DNA from: Gordonia rubripertincta
GTDB lineage: Bacteria > Actinomycetota > Actinomycetes > Mycobacteriales > Mycobacteriaceae
Direction: 5' to 3'
Length of the DNA: 64,000 bases
NCBI RefSeq assembly: GCF_038024875.1
Contig: NZ_CP136136.1
Location: forward strand, 2,542,001-2,606,000
Made by a program: the position numbers and the translations under genes. This document shows, one piece after another, positions 7,897 to 16,607 of this stretch. Each line of letters starts with the position of its first letter. The first letter of the stretch is position 1. The notes under the pieces were generated by a model, which was given only the letters and a program-made list of their open reading frames with translations, made no database searches and had not been told where the DNA came from.

Positions 7897-9491
7897 GCCG
7901 GGGTCACTTCCGGACGCTGCGCCCACTCGTCGAGCCGCAGCAGGTGAGGCAACCGCCGCGCGACCGCATCGGCGGCTTCCGCGTCGGAACCGGTCACCTC
8001 GCCGATCCAGACGCAGCCCGACGTGCCGTCGATGGTGATGAGGTCACCGGCCTTGACCCGCGCACCGTCCGCGGAGCGGACCCCCGCGTCGTCGACGGTG
8101 AGGGTCTCGGCGCCGACCACCGCGGGGATGCCCCAGCCGCGGGCGACGACGGCGGCATGACTGACCAGTCCGCCGCGGGTGGTCAGGATGCCCACCGAAG
8201 CCGACATGCCGGCCACGTCCTCCGGACTGGTGGTGGGGCGGACCAGGATCACGTCGCCGTCGGCATCCATCGCCTCGTCCGCGCTGAGCACCACCCGCCC
8301 GCTGACCCGGCCCGGCGAAGCGCCCAGCCCGGAGCCGAGCAGTTGGGTGCCGACGCCCGGATCGTGTGCCGCAGCGGCAACCTCGGCGCGGGCGCGGGCG
8401 CGAATCGTCTCGGGAACCCGGACCAGGACCTCCGCGGGGGACAGCGCGATATCGGGATCGTCGGCCATCTCGACCGCGATCCGGACCGCCGCCACGGCGC
8501 CGCGCTTGCCGATGCGGGTCTGCAGCAGCCAGAGCTTGCCGTTCTCGACGGTGAACTCGACGTCGCAGATGTCGCGGTAGTGCAGTTCGAGCCGACGCAA
8601 AGTGGTGAGCAGATCCTGGTAGGCGGTGGGCTGATGATCTGCGAGGTAGCCGATTGGCCGGGTGGAGGAGTTGCCGGAGACCACGTCCTCACCTTGCGCG
8701 CAGGGCAGGTAATCGCCGAACGGCACGGCTTCGCCGGTCGACGGATCGCGGGTGAAGACCACACCGGTGCCGGAGTCCTCGCCCCGATTGCCGAAGACCA
8801 TCACCTGTACGTTGCATGCGGTCGCCAGATCCTCTTCGATTCCCTCGTGGGCGCGGTAGGCGCGGGCCCGGTCCGATCCCCAGGAACGGAAGACGGCCTC
8901 GATCGCCTGCCTCAGTTGCTCGAACGGAACCTGCGGCACCTCGCGTCCGGTGACTTCGGCGATGCGCCGCTTGAGCTCGGCGACATGAGTCCGGAGTTCG
9001 TCGGCGCCCGCGTGATCCGGTGCCGTGGGCAGCAGGTCCTCGCCGGCTCCCATCACGGTCGTGGCGAACATGGTGAGGAAGCGGCGGTAACTGTCCCAGG
9101 CGAATCGGTCGTCACCGGCCGCGCGGGCGAGGCCTTCCACGGTCTCGTCGTTCAAGCCCAGGTTGAGCACGGTGTCCAGCATCCCCGGCATCGATACGGG
9201 GGCGCCGCTGCGAACCGCGACGAGCAGCGGGTCCTGATGGTCGCCGAGGCGCCGGCCCATCCGGCCCCGCAGTCGCTCGATGTGTGTGCGTAGTTCGTCG
9301 TCGAGGCCCTCTGGCCAACCATTCTCGAGATAGTCGCGGCACACCGGAACCGAGATGGTGAAACCGGGTGGGACGTTGAGTCCGAGTGCCGTGGTCATCT
9401 CTGCGAGGCCGGCACCCTTGCCGCCGAGCAGGTGCCCGAGCTCGCGGGCCGGCACACCGTGATCGTGGTCGAAGGAGTAGACACCGGTCAT
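7893..9491 (-). CDS. Pyruvate phosphate dikinase-like protein lacking the PEP-binding barrel
   Basis: Protein of 532 residues with the ATP-grasp nucleotide domain (GGKGAGLAEM near the N-terminus, AVRSGAPVSMPGMLDTVLNL, RFAWDSYRRF) and the mobile phosphohistidine domain, where His445 lies in TRGGLVSHAAVVARG. The roughly 350-residue C-terminal TIM barrel of true PPDK is absent, as in mycobacterial Rv1127c. Such a protein can make phosphohistidine from ATP but needs another acceptor. A GGAGG site decides the ATG at 9491 over the one at 9506. It faces the stand-alone phosphohistidine gene at 10791 and the unknown gene at 11227 across a divergent regulator; a joint phosphotransfer system is inferred by analogy with phenylphosphate synthase. 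Confidence 0.88.
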   Translation of the reverse strand: MTGVYSFDHDHGVPARELGHLLGGKGAGLAEMTTALGLNVPPGFTISVPVCRDYLENGWPEGLDDELRTHIERLRGRMGRRLGDHQDPLLVAVRSGAPVSMPGMLDTVLNLGLNDETVEGLARAAGDDRFAWDSYRRFLTMFATTVMGAGEDLLPTAPDHAGADELRTHVAELKRRIAEVTGREVPQVPFEQLRQAIEAVFRSWGSDRARAYRAHEGIEEDLATACNVQVMVFGNRGEDSGTGVVFTRDPSTGEAVPFGDYLPCAQGEDVVSGNSSTRPIGYLADHQPTAYQDLLTTLRRLELHYRDICDVEFTVENGKLWLLQTRIGKRGAVAAVRIAVEMADDPDIALSPAEVLVRVPETIRARARAEVAAAAHDPGVGTQLLGSGLGASPGRVSGRVVLSADEAMDADGDVILVRPTTSPEDVAGMSASVGILTTRGGLVSHAAVVARGWGIPAVVGAETLTVDDAGVRSADGARVKAGDLITIDGTSGCVWIGEVTGSDAEAADAVARRLPHLLRLDEWAQRPEVTPA

Positions 9492-9510
9492 GATTGCCTC
9501 CGTCATTTTT

Positions 9511-9521
9511 TGGTCAGACCG
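9511..9521. promoter_or_regulatory. FadR-type palindromic operator
   Basis: TGGTCAGACCG, 20 bases upstream of the PPDK-like start at 9491, matching the TGGTCnnACC pattern found at the other promoters of the island. Confidence 0.5.
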
Positions 9522-9639
9522 TTCGATGGTTCGAATCTAGCCCGAGACAGGTGTCACCGAAACCCTCCGGAGTGACCGAACGCACACTTCACCCTTTCGG
9601 GGGAGGGGTTGGCGGAAGTCGGCCTGCGCGAATCCGGTG

Positions 9640-10629
9640 TCAGGCCGCACCGGCGGCGTGGAACATCGCTCCCGCCTGGGATCTGGTCCGCACGCCCATC
9701 TTCCGCATCAGTCGCTTCACATGGGACTTCGTGGTCTCGGGGCTCACGTAGAGGCGCGCGCTGATCTCGGCATTGGTCAGCCCTTCGGCGACCAGTCGGA
9801 GCACCTCGCGCTCGCGTTCGGTCAGCGTGCCCAGCCACTCCGCCTCACTCGGTGTCGTCTGCGCCTGGCCGATCTCTTCAGCGGTCAGCAGCCGGTCGAG
9901 GGCCACTCCGACGCTCTCGCAGAACAGTCCGAGCAGATCCCGGTCGAACTCGTCGGTCAAGCCGGTCTCGAGATTGCGGTCCACGTGCACCATTCCGGCG
10001 ACGCGTCCGCGAGCGACGACCGGCCCCGCGGTGTAGGTCACCGATCGGGTCACCGGCAGGATCGTCGGATGCACTCGCGGGTTGTCGGCCACTCCGAGAA
10101 CCAGGATGGATTTACGTTCGCGCACGACCCGCACCTCGTTGAGGTAGCGGATCTCCTGATAGGGCGGCCCGCCGGCGGCGACCATCGCCCGGGCCTCGTG
10201 TGGGTCCCCGAGGCTGTGCCCGGAGCGGGGGATCCACCGCTCGTCGCGCACCCAGGAGAACAGTGCACGCTCGTAGCCGAGGCCGGCCGCCTCGATGGGG
10301 ATCGCGTCGGCGAGGTCGTCGACGGTTCGTGCCGCCCGGAGCCGCGTGAGCTGTTCGCGCAGGACCGACAGTTTGGAGCGCTGCCGCGCCACCTCTGCGG
10401 CCAGGATCTCGGCCTGGCTCGCCCGCAGGTCCAGCGTCGCCTGCTCCAGTTCCGGATCGGTGGGTAGTCCGGACAGGACCCGCTGCACCGCGGCGATCAT
10501 CTCCAAGGCGGTCTGGCCGTCCACCACCCCACGGGTGGTGGACTGTGTCGAGGTGTCGAGGCCGGCAGCGGCCCTACTCAGTGCACGGACTGCCGCCTCG
10601 ACGGTCGGCTCCGACTCCTCGACGTTCAC
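9640..10629 (-). CDS. GAF-domain LuxR-family transcriptional regulator
   Basis: Regulator of 329 residues. There is a helical N-terminus with a coiled-coil-like stretch (about 60-100), a GAF-like sensor domain (about 100-245, including LGYERALFSWV and VAGMVHVDRN), and a C-terminal LuxR helix-turn-helix (about 265-322: LTEREREVLRLVAEGLTNAEI and SPETTKSHVKRLMRKMG). It is divergent from the gene at 10791 and probably controls both divergent operons, perhaps as an activator sensing the substrate. The regulator at 30977-32004 has the same architecture and shares ALFS and GMVHxDR, so the two are paralogues. Confidence 0.87.
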   Translation of the reverse strand: MNVEESEPTVEAAVRALSRAAAGLDTSTQSTTRGVVDGQTALEMIAAVQRVLSGLPTDPELEQATLDLRASQAEILAAEVARQRSKLSVLREQLTRLRAARTVDDLADAIPIEAAGLGYERALFSWVRDERWIPRSGHSLGDPHEARAMVAAGGPPYQEIRYLNEVRVVRERKSILVLGVADNPRVHPTILPVTRSVTYTAGPVVARGRVAGMVHVDRNLETGLTDEFDRDLLGLFCESVGVALDRLLTAEEIGQAQTTPSEAEWLGTLTEREREVLRLVAEGLTNAEISARLYVSPETTKSHVKRLMRKMGVRTRSQAGAMFHAAGAA

Positions 10630-10790
10630 GGTTGTCTCCTCCTGGCCGGGTCGGTTCTGTGGCTCCCCCGAATTGGGGAAAAAGCCCTGTGACGACCGAA
10701 ACCGGTTGACGTCATTGTGACACTGCGCACATCATCGTAGCAATTGGTCTAACAATTCTGACCAGTCCCCGAATCTGGAGGAAAAACCCC
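10630..10790. promoter_or_regulatory. Divergent promoter region with repeated CCCCGAAT elements
   Basis: Intergenic segment between the LuxR gene and the phosphohistidine-domain gene. It holds CCCCGAATTGG at 10666-10676 and CCCCGAATCTGG at 10767-10778, the first inside an inverted repeat TCCCC-n6-GGGGA (10664-10679). A further inverted pair TGGTC/GACCA has a 10-base spacer (10745-10764). These are candidate operators for the adjacent LuxR regulator; no -35/-10 pair could be assigned with confidence. Confidence 0.45.
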
Positions 10791-11207
10791 ATGACCAGCA
10801 ATGAAGTAGTTGCCGACGCGGTGATCGGCACCGGTATCAAGGCGTTCACGTCATCCAAGACCGCCACCGGGACCATCCGGTTCCTGGACTCCCCCGAAGA
10901 GGTCCTCGACTTCATCGACGGTCCCGACGTCGAGACCTCGATCGTCATCTCCCGTGGCGGAACCACCACCTTCATGTCGCCGGCACTGATGGCCGGAGTG
11001 GCCGGTCTGATCACCCTGCAGGGTGCTCCGGAGAGCCATCTGGGCATCCTCTCCCGCGAGTTTGGCATCCCTTGTGTGATGTCGACCGAGTTCACCGAGG
11101 GCATCCAGACCTCCCGCGGCGAGACCATCCCCGCCGACGGCACCACTGTGCGGCTCGAGACCTCCGGCGACAACGGAGTGGTCTACCTCGTCGACGGCAA
11201 CGCGTAA
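10791..11207 (+). CDS. Stand-alone PEP-utilising mobile (phosphohistidine) domain protein
   Basis: Protein of 138 residues that consists only of the swivelling phosphohistidine domain of PEP synthase/PPDK enzymes. Residues 55-98 give RGGTTTFMSPALMAGVAGLI and APESHLGILSREFGIPCVM, with the phospho-acceptor His83. There is no ATP-grasp domain, so it must be phosphorylated by a partner, most simply the PPDK-like protein at 7893-9491. It is the first gene of an operon with the unknown 441-residue protein, a P450, a ferredoxin and a phosphatase. Established parallel: in phenylphosphate synthase a separate subunit carries the conserved histidine that phosphorylates phenol. A GGAGGAAAAA site precedes the ATG. 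Confidence 0.87.
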   Translation: MTSNEVVADAVIGTGIKAFTSSKTATGTIRFLDSPEEVLDFIDGPDVETSIVISRGGTTTFMSPALMAGVAGLITLQGAPESHLGILSREFGIPCVMSTEFTEGIQTSRGETIPADGTTVRLETSGDNGVVYLVDGNA

Positions 11208-11226
11208 CCGAAAGGCAGAGAGAGAC

Positions 11227-12552
11227 ATGACCACCACCGACACCGGGGTCGAGGCTCCCTTCGATCCGACTCCGTTCCTGCAGGCGTTCAAGGCCGAGGT
11301 GCCGCAGGGCGTCGAGGGGAACCGGCAGATGCGCGAGCGCCTGACCGTACCCTTCCTGGACACCACCGCCGACGATGTCCGGCTCGAATCCCTCGACGAT
11401 GCCCAGATCAACAGCTGGCTCGACTACGCAGCCTGGAACCTGTGGGACTTCATCCTCGGCCGGGCCTCCGAAGGCGAATCCGGTTTGATCCCACGCCAGG
11501 AGTACGAGACCGTCTCGTTCGTCCAGCAGTGGAACAACTACCCCCGGTTCATCCGCATGCTGACCGACGAGGTGGGCGTCGACGGGCTGCTGGATCTGGC
11601 CAAGACCTCCAGCCGCGAGATCGGCACCAAGATCAACGTCACCCGTAACTGGGCGGCGTCGGTCTGCCCGATCCTGGGCCGCGGTATCGGCATCGAACTC
11701 GAACAGGACACTGTGAACAGCCGGCGCGAGGATCTGGAGACGATCATCCAGTTCGGCCGACGCCTGCAGCACGGAACCTGGGGCGAGGGACCGGGTTTCG
11801 TCTCGGCGCGCGAGTACCAGGTCCCGGTGCTGGCTCCCGACGTGCTGCAGACACTGGTCGACCAGGTCAAACCGCTCGACGATCCGGCCGAACTCGAAGC
11901 GTTCCGGCAATTCAATGCCCGGACCGAACTGTTCGGCTTCATGCTGCACTACGACTGCCGTGCGGGAATGGCCGACACCGGGCCATATCCGCTGCCGGGC
12001 AACAAGTTCGCCATCGTCCGCGATCACTTCCTCAACGAGACCGCGTATCCGTGGTCGGGGGTCGCCGAGGGGCTGCCGTACTGCGTCACCGAGGTGATGG
12101 TGTTCTCCGCCGACAAGGTCAAGGCGACGATCACCGAGATCCAGACCACCTTCAGCGAACCGTCGAACTACCTCGAATACCTCGAGGGGGCAGTCGTCTT
12201 CGCCCGCGACACGATGACCACGCCGATGGGCGAGCTGCGGGTGCTCGACGCGCACGAGATGGCCGAGATCTCCCAGAAGTGCCAGAAGGGGACGATGTCG
12301 ATGTACCGGACCCTGTCGAAGAAGTCGACGGAAGAGAAGATTCGCGACGGAGTGATGGTCTACACCCGCGAGTTCCTGCTTCCGCACGCTGCACGTGCCG
12401 GCATCTGGGACAAGTTCGTGGCCGAGGGATTCGACACCATGCACCCCAACGCAGAGGCGGCCTGGCCGGTCCTGACCAGTGCCCGCGCGGCGGAAATTCT
12501 GACCCCGGTCCTGTTGTTCGGCAACGGTTTCCCGCATGTCTCGTCAGCCTGA
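11227..12552 (+). CDS. Uncharacterised 441-residue protein linked to the phosphohistidine domain
   Basis: I do not recognise this family with certainty. It is a soluble protein of 441 residues without signal peptide or membrane segment, rich in aromatic and acidic residues, with a central HYDCRAGMADTG segment and a C-terminal helical part (MAEISQKCQKGTMSMYRTL). It begins 19 bases after the phosphohistidine-domain gene. Operon position and size suggest the acceptor-binding component of a split PEP-synthase-like phosphotransferase, comparable in role to the part of phenylphosphate synthase or rifampicin phosphotransferase that holds the substrate. That is inference from context only; an unrelated enzyme of the P450 pathway is the alternative. 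Confidence 0.75.
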   Translation: MTTTDTGVEAPFDPTPFLQAFKAEVPQGVEGNRQMRERLTVPFLDTTADDVRLESLDDAQINSWLDYAAWNLWDFILGRASEGESGLIPRQEYETVSFVQQWNNYPRFIRMLTDEVGVDGLLDLAKTSSREIGTKINVTRNWAASVCPILGRGIGIELEQDTVNSRREDLETIIQFGRRLQHGTWGEGPGFVSAREYQVPVLAPDVLQTLVDQVKPLDDPAELEAFRQFNARTELFGFMLHYDCRAGMADTGPYPLPGNKFAIVRDHFLNETAYPWSGVAEGLPYCVTEVMVFSADKVKATITEIQTTFSEPSNYLEYLEGAVVFARDTMTTPMGELRVLDAHEMAEISQKCQKGTMSMYRTLSKKSTEEKIRDGVMVYTREFLLPHAARAGIWDKFVAEGFDTMHPNAEAAWPVLTSARAAEILTPVLLFGNGFPHVSSA

Positions 12553-12585
12553 GCCCGGTGGTGGACACGCAGTGAGGAAGTCGAA

Positions 12586-13791
12586 ATGACTGTGCAATCA
12601 CAGGCCATCGATCTGATGGATCTCGATCCGTTCATCGCCGGCACCGAGAACACGCTGCTCTCGCAGCTGCGTGAGCGGGAACCGCTGCACTGGAACGAGG
12701 AGCCGAACGGCCCGGGCTTCTGGTCGGTAACCCGCTACGAGGACGTGGTCCGGGTCGTCATGGACCCACAGACCTTCATCAACGGTGAGGGCACGCAGAT
12801 CCTCAGCCGCAAGGTCGAGGGCTCCACCAGCACGGTGCACAACACCGATCCGCCGCGCCACGGCAAGCTGCGAAAGCTGGCCGCCCCACACCTGCGAGCG
12901 GTGAAAATCCAGGCCTGGCAGGAGGTGATCGATAGGTCGGTCTCCGCAATCCTCGACGACATCGAGCAACGCGGTGAGGTCGAGTTCGTGAAGTCGGCTG
13001 CCGCGCTGTTGCCCATCCAGGCCCTCGGTCAGGTGCTCGGGGTCCCGCTCGAGGACTGCGGTCTCCTGCTCGACTGGACCAACCGGGTGGTCTCGGACGA
13101 TCCGGAATACATGACCCGGCCCGATGAGAAGGAGCGCGCCCGCGCCGAGATGTTCGCCTACTTCGAGGAATTGAGCGAACAGCGCCGCCGGGAACCGCGC
13201 AACGACATCGTCTCCAAGTTGGTGCACGCCGAACTCGACGGTGAACCGCTGCCCTGGGCCGATCTCGCCGCGTACTACTTCGTGCTGGTCGGAGCCGGCA
13301 ACGAGACCACCCGCAACTTGCTCACCGGAACGGTGCTGGCGTTCCACGAGTTCCCGGACGAGTGGCGCAAGCTGGAGCGGGACCGCACGCTCCTCAAGCC
13401 GGCGATCGAGGAGATGCTCCGCTATATCACCCCGATCCGCGCGATGCGGCGGACCGCCACCCGCGACGTCGAATGGGACGGTCGCACCATCAGGGCCGGC
13501 GACAAGATCGTGTGCTGGTTCCAGGCGGCCAACCGGGACCCGGCGGTGTTCAGCGATCCGGATCTCGTCAGGATCGACCGGGAAGACAACGAGCACGTCG
13601 GCTTCGGCTGGGGCATCCACGCCTGCATGGGGTCGCACCTGGCACGTGCCGAGGTCACGTCCTTCCTGACCCAGGTGCTCGACCGGGGGTTGCGGATCAC
13701 GCCCTTGGCGGCTCCGGACCGATTGCACAGCAACCAATTTCACGCATTCAAGCGGCTACGGGTGCGGATCGAGAAAGGAGATCGGTCATGA
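12586..13791 (+). CDS. Cytochrome P450 monooxygenase
   Basis: Soluble bacterial class I P450 of 401 residues. The I-helix oxygen-activation motif is AGNETTR, the K-helix ExxR is in EMLRYITPIR, and the heme ligand Cys347 lies in FGWGIHACMG. It would hydroxylate a hydrophobic substrate using electrons from the ferredoxin at 13788 (overlapping by ATGA) and the reductase at 6679. The neighbouring alcohol and aldehyde dehydrogenases suggest that the product is a primary alcohol, while the phosphotransfer genes in the same operon suggest that a hydroxyl is also phosphorylated. CYP subfamily not assigned. Confidence 0.95.
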   Translation: MTVQSQAIDLMDLDPFIAGTENTLLSQLREREPLHWNEEPNGPGFWSVTRYEDVVRVVMDPQTFINGEGTQILSRKVEGSTSTVHNTDPPRHGKLRKLAAPHLRAVKIQAWQEVIDRSVSAILDDIEQRGEVEFVKSAAALLPIQALGQVLGVPLEDCGLLLDWTNRVVSDDPEYMTRPDEKERARAEMFAYFEELSEQRRREPRNDIVSKLVHAELDGEPLPWADLAAYYFVLVGAGNETTRNLLTGTVLAFHEFPDEWRKLERDRTLLKPAIEEMLRYITPIRAMRRTATRDVEWDGRTIRAGDKIVCWFQAANRDPAVFSDPDLVRIDREDNEHVGFGWGIHACMGSHLARAEVTSFLTQVLDRGLRITPLAAPDRLHSNQFHAFKRLRVRIEKGDRS

Positions 13792-13979
13792 AGGTGCTGG
13801 TCGACTGGAACCTGTGTGAAGGACACGGGCAGTGCGAGTACGCGGCACCGGACGTCTTCACCATCGACGACGACGGTGATCTGGAGGTGCTCGACGAGAC
13901 TCCCGACGAGAGTCAGCGCAAGGCGGTGGAACAGGCGGTCCGGCGGTGTCCGGTGCGCGCACTGGCAATCGAGGGCTGA
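13788..13979 (+). CDS. 3Fe-4S-type ferredoxin with CxxHxxC motif
   Basis: Electron carrier of 63 residues overlapping the P450 stop by four bases. Cluster ligands are Cys10, Cys16 and Cys54 (in RRCPVRAL), and the position of the second cysteine in a 4Fe-4S CxxCxxC motif is His13 (CEGHGQC). Such atypical single-cluster ferredoxins accompany P450s in mycobacteria and relatives, and the residue at this position tunes the cluster and its potential. It is the partner of the P450 at 12586 and probably of the reductase at 6679. Confidence 0.93.
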   Translation: MKVLVDWNLCEGHGQCEYAAPDVFTIDDDGDLEVLDETPDESQRKAVEQAVRRCPVRALAIEG

Positions 13980-13984
13980 AGCCG

Positions 13985-14788
13985 GTGACCGAGCAACGGA
14001 TCGCCGTTCCGGGTACCTCCAATCTGCGAGACGTCGGCGGGTACCGGGTCGCCGACGGGGCGGTGATCGCCCGCCGGCGCCTGTATCGGGCCGAGGCGAT
14101 CGTCGATCCCGGCGGCCCGTCGTCGTACTCCTTCTACGACGCGGAGCACGACGCGCACTATCGCAGCCTGGAGGTCCGGACCGTGATCGATCTCCGGGCC
14201 GAAGCGGAGTTCACGCGCGCGCCGTCGGCCTGGGCGTCGGCCACCGGTGGCACGCTTCATCAGCTGCCGATCGCCGAAGGCGGTGAGGGCGCCGATACCA
14301 ACTTCTTCCAGATGTTGCTCACCGGTGAGCTCACCGCCTTCGACGCGACCGACATGGGTCGCTTCTATGTGGCACTGCTCGAGCAACGTGCCGACGTGCT
14401 GGGCGCGGCCTACCGGTTGCTTGCCGATAGGTCCGCTCTGCCGGTGCTCGTGCACTGCGCCGCCGGCAAAGACCGCACCGGTGTCTTCGTCGCGCTCGTC
14501 TTGCGTTCCCTGGGTGTGGCCGAGGAAGTGGTGGTGCAGGACTATGCGCTGACCGGCGTGCTCAGGCCGAATCGGGTGGACGCATCCGCCGACCGTATCG
14601 TCGCGGCCGGCCGTGACCCGGAGATCGCCCGGGTTCTCTTCGACGCCCCCGCAGAAGCGATGAGGTTCGCGCTGGCGCATCTCACCGAGCGCTACGGCGA
14701 CGCGGCCCACTACCTCACCGACCGGGCCGGCGTATCCGCTGCGGATCTGGCGGCGGTCCGCCTCAATCTCCTCGAACGCCCCGACTGA
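13985..14788 (+). CDS. Tyrosine-phosphatase-fold protein (Y_phosphatase3, PtpB-like)
   Basis: Protein of 267 residues. It has an N-terminal SNLRDVGGYR motif typical of the PtpB/Y_phosphatase3 family, and a P-loop HCAAGKDRTG with the nucleophilic Cys and invariant Arg. GTG at 13985, just after the ferredoxin stop, is the preferred start. Family members hydrolyse phosphotyrosine, phosphoinositides or small phosphate esters. As the last gene of an operon that begins with a phosphotransfer protein it could remove phosphate from a pathway intermediate or reset a phosphorylated component (inference). Confidence 0.87.
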   Translation: MTEQRIAVPGTSNLRDVGGYRVADGAVIARRRLYRAEAIVDPGGPSSYSFYDAEHDAHYRSLEVRTVIDLRAEAEFTRAPSAWASATGGTLHQLPIAEGGEGADTNFFQMLLTGELTAFDATDMGRFYVALLEQRADVLGAAYRLLADRSALPVLVHCAAGKDRTGVFVALVLRSLGVAEEVVVQDYALTGVLRPNRVDASADRIVAAGRDPEIARVLFDAPAEAMRFALAHLTERYGDAAHYLTDRAGVSAADLAAVRLNLLERPD

Positions 14789-14848
14789 TCTCCTCGAGCC
14801 CCGTGATTGATCGCGCCGGCGTCGAGATCGAGATGTCCTTGCTCTAAA

Positions 14849-14859
14849 CGGTCATACCA
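14849..14859. promoter_or_regulatory. FadR-type palindromic operator
   Basis: CGGTCATACCA, one base from the perfect palindrome, 47 bases before the CoA ligase start at 14907 in an AT-rich stretch. Confidence 0.55.
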
Positions 14860-14906
14860 TTCTAATATCGAAGCATTACCTTGAACACGATGTGAGGGCA
14901 GACGCA

Positions 14907-16602
14907 ATGAGCAGCGAACGTGATCTCGGCCGGTACGCCCCGGAGCAAATCGCGGACTACTACCGGACCGGTCAGTGGACGGACGAGAACTTCAGCGAAC
15001 TCCTACGGCAGCGCTCGGTGTCGCACGGGGACAAGGTGTTCGTCACCGACGGAACACACGAACTGACATACGCCGAGATCTACAACCGGTCACAGCAATT
15101 GGCGCTCGGCCTACGGCGTCGCGGCCTGACCGCCGGCGACCGGGTCGCGGTCCAGCTGCCCAACTGGGCGGCGTTCGTGGTGATCGCCGCAGCGCTGACC
15201 CGGATCGGTGCGGTGATGGTGCCGATCATGCCGATCTACCGCCGGGACGAGGTGACCCACGTCGTCGACGACGCCGCCATCCGGATGGCCATCGCACCCG
15301 TGGAGTTCAAGGGGTTCGACTACCTGGAGATGTTCGAGGGCATCCGCCGCGAGTCGTCGACCTTGAGCGAAATCGTCGCGGTGCGGGCCGGAGCCGACGA
15401 CCGCGAGGCTCTGGCCGATCGTGACATCGACGTGCTCGAGGATCTGATCCTCGGGGACATCACCGCAGACGAGGTGGACTCCGAACTGGACTTCCGGGCG
15501 CATCCCGACGACCCCTACGTGATCGTGTACACCTCCGGCACGACCTCACGACCCAAGGGGTGCGTGCACACCTTCAACACCTACGCATCCGGCGCGCGCG
15601 CACTCACCATTGCGTTCGGCCACACCGAGGCCGACGTGCAGTTCGGTCCGTCGCCGATCACCCACACCACCGGTCTGGTGACCAGTGTGCTCATCCCGAT
15701 GCTGGCCGGGGCCGCCACCCACTTCATGGCCGAGTGGAACCCGGTCCGGGCACTGGAGGACATCGAGAAGTTCGGCTGCACCGCCGCGGTCACCGCGACC
15801 ACGTTCCTGCAGACCCTGATGGCCGCCGCCGACGAGCATCCCGAGGCCGACCTGTCCAGCCTGCGAGTCTGGACCTGCGCCGGATCCCCGATTCCGGCCG
15901 CGGTGGTGGAGAACGCCACCGCGAAACTGCCTGACACGCGGGTCCTTTCGCTGTACGGAAGGTCGGAGAACCTGTCGACCACCACATGCACGCTCCAGGA
16001 TTCGCCGGAGCGTTCGATCACCTCCGACGGCGCCGCCCTGCCCGGAGCCGAGGTCAAGATCGTCGACGCGGACGGCTTCGAGGTGCCGCGCGGCGGCGAG
16101 GGGGACATCGCCTACCGCGGTCCGTCGCACATGGTCCGCTACCTCAACCGCCCCGAGGACACCGACCAGCTCTATACGCCCGAAGGGTTCTCCCGCTCCG
16201 GTGATCTGGGGTGTCATGGATGCCGACGGCTTCGTCCGGGTGACCGGCCGCACCAAGGACATCGTGATCCGCGGCGGCATGAACATCAGCGTCCGCGAGG
16301 TCGAGGACAAGCTGGCTGCGCATCCGGACCTGTCCTCGCTGGCGGTGGTCGGCATGCCCGACCCGAGCCTGGGCGAGAAGGTGTGCGTGTACGTGGTGCC
16401 CAAGCCCGGTCATCAGGCGCCGACGGTGGAGGCGCTTCGGGCCTACCTCACCGACCGTGGGGTCGCGATCCAGAAAACTCCGGAGCGCGTCATCGCGATC
16501 GACCAACTGCCGATGACCGCCACCGGCAAGATCCAGAAGCACGTACTGCGTAAGCAGGTGGCAGCTGAACTGGAACAGGTGGCCGCTCCCGGGGCACACT
16601 GA
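14907..16602 (+). CDS. Acyl-CoA synthetase (FadD-like), frameshifted as given
   Basis: AMP-forming CoA ligase, 564 residues once one base is removed from the GGGG at 16208-16211. The P-loop YTSGTTSRPKG is near residue 215, then the adenylate motif YGRSE and SGDLG, where the frame breaks; the second frame continues with MDADGFVRVTGRTKDIVIRGG and the catalytic lysine in MTATGKIQKH, stop at 16602. It activates a carboxylic acid via acyl-AMP. ATG at 14907 is chosen; an in-frame GTG lies at 14892. All core motifs survive across both frames, so the indel is probably a sequence error. Operon with the thioesterase-like and MDR genes downstream. Confidence 0.87.
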
Positions 16603-16607
16603 CCGGC

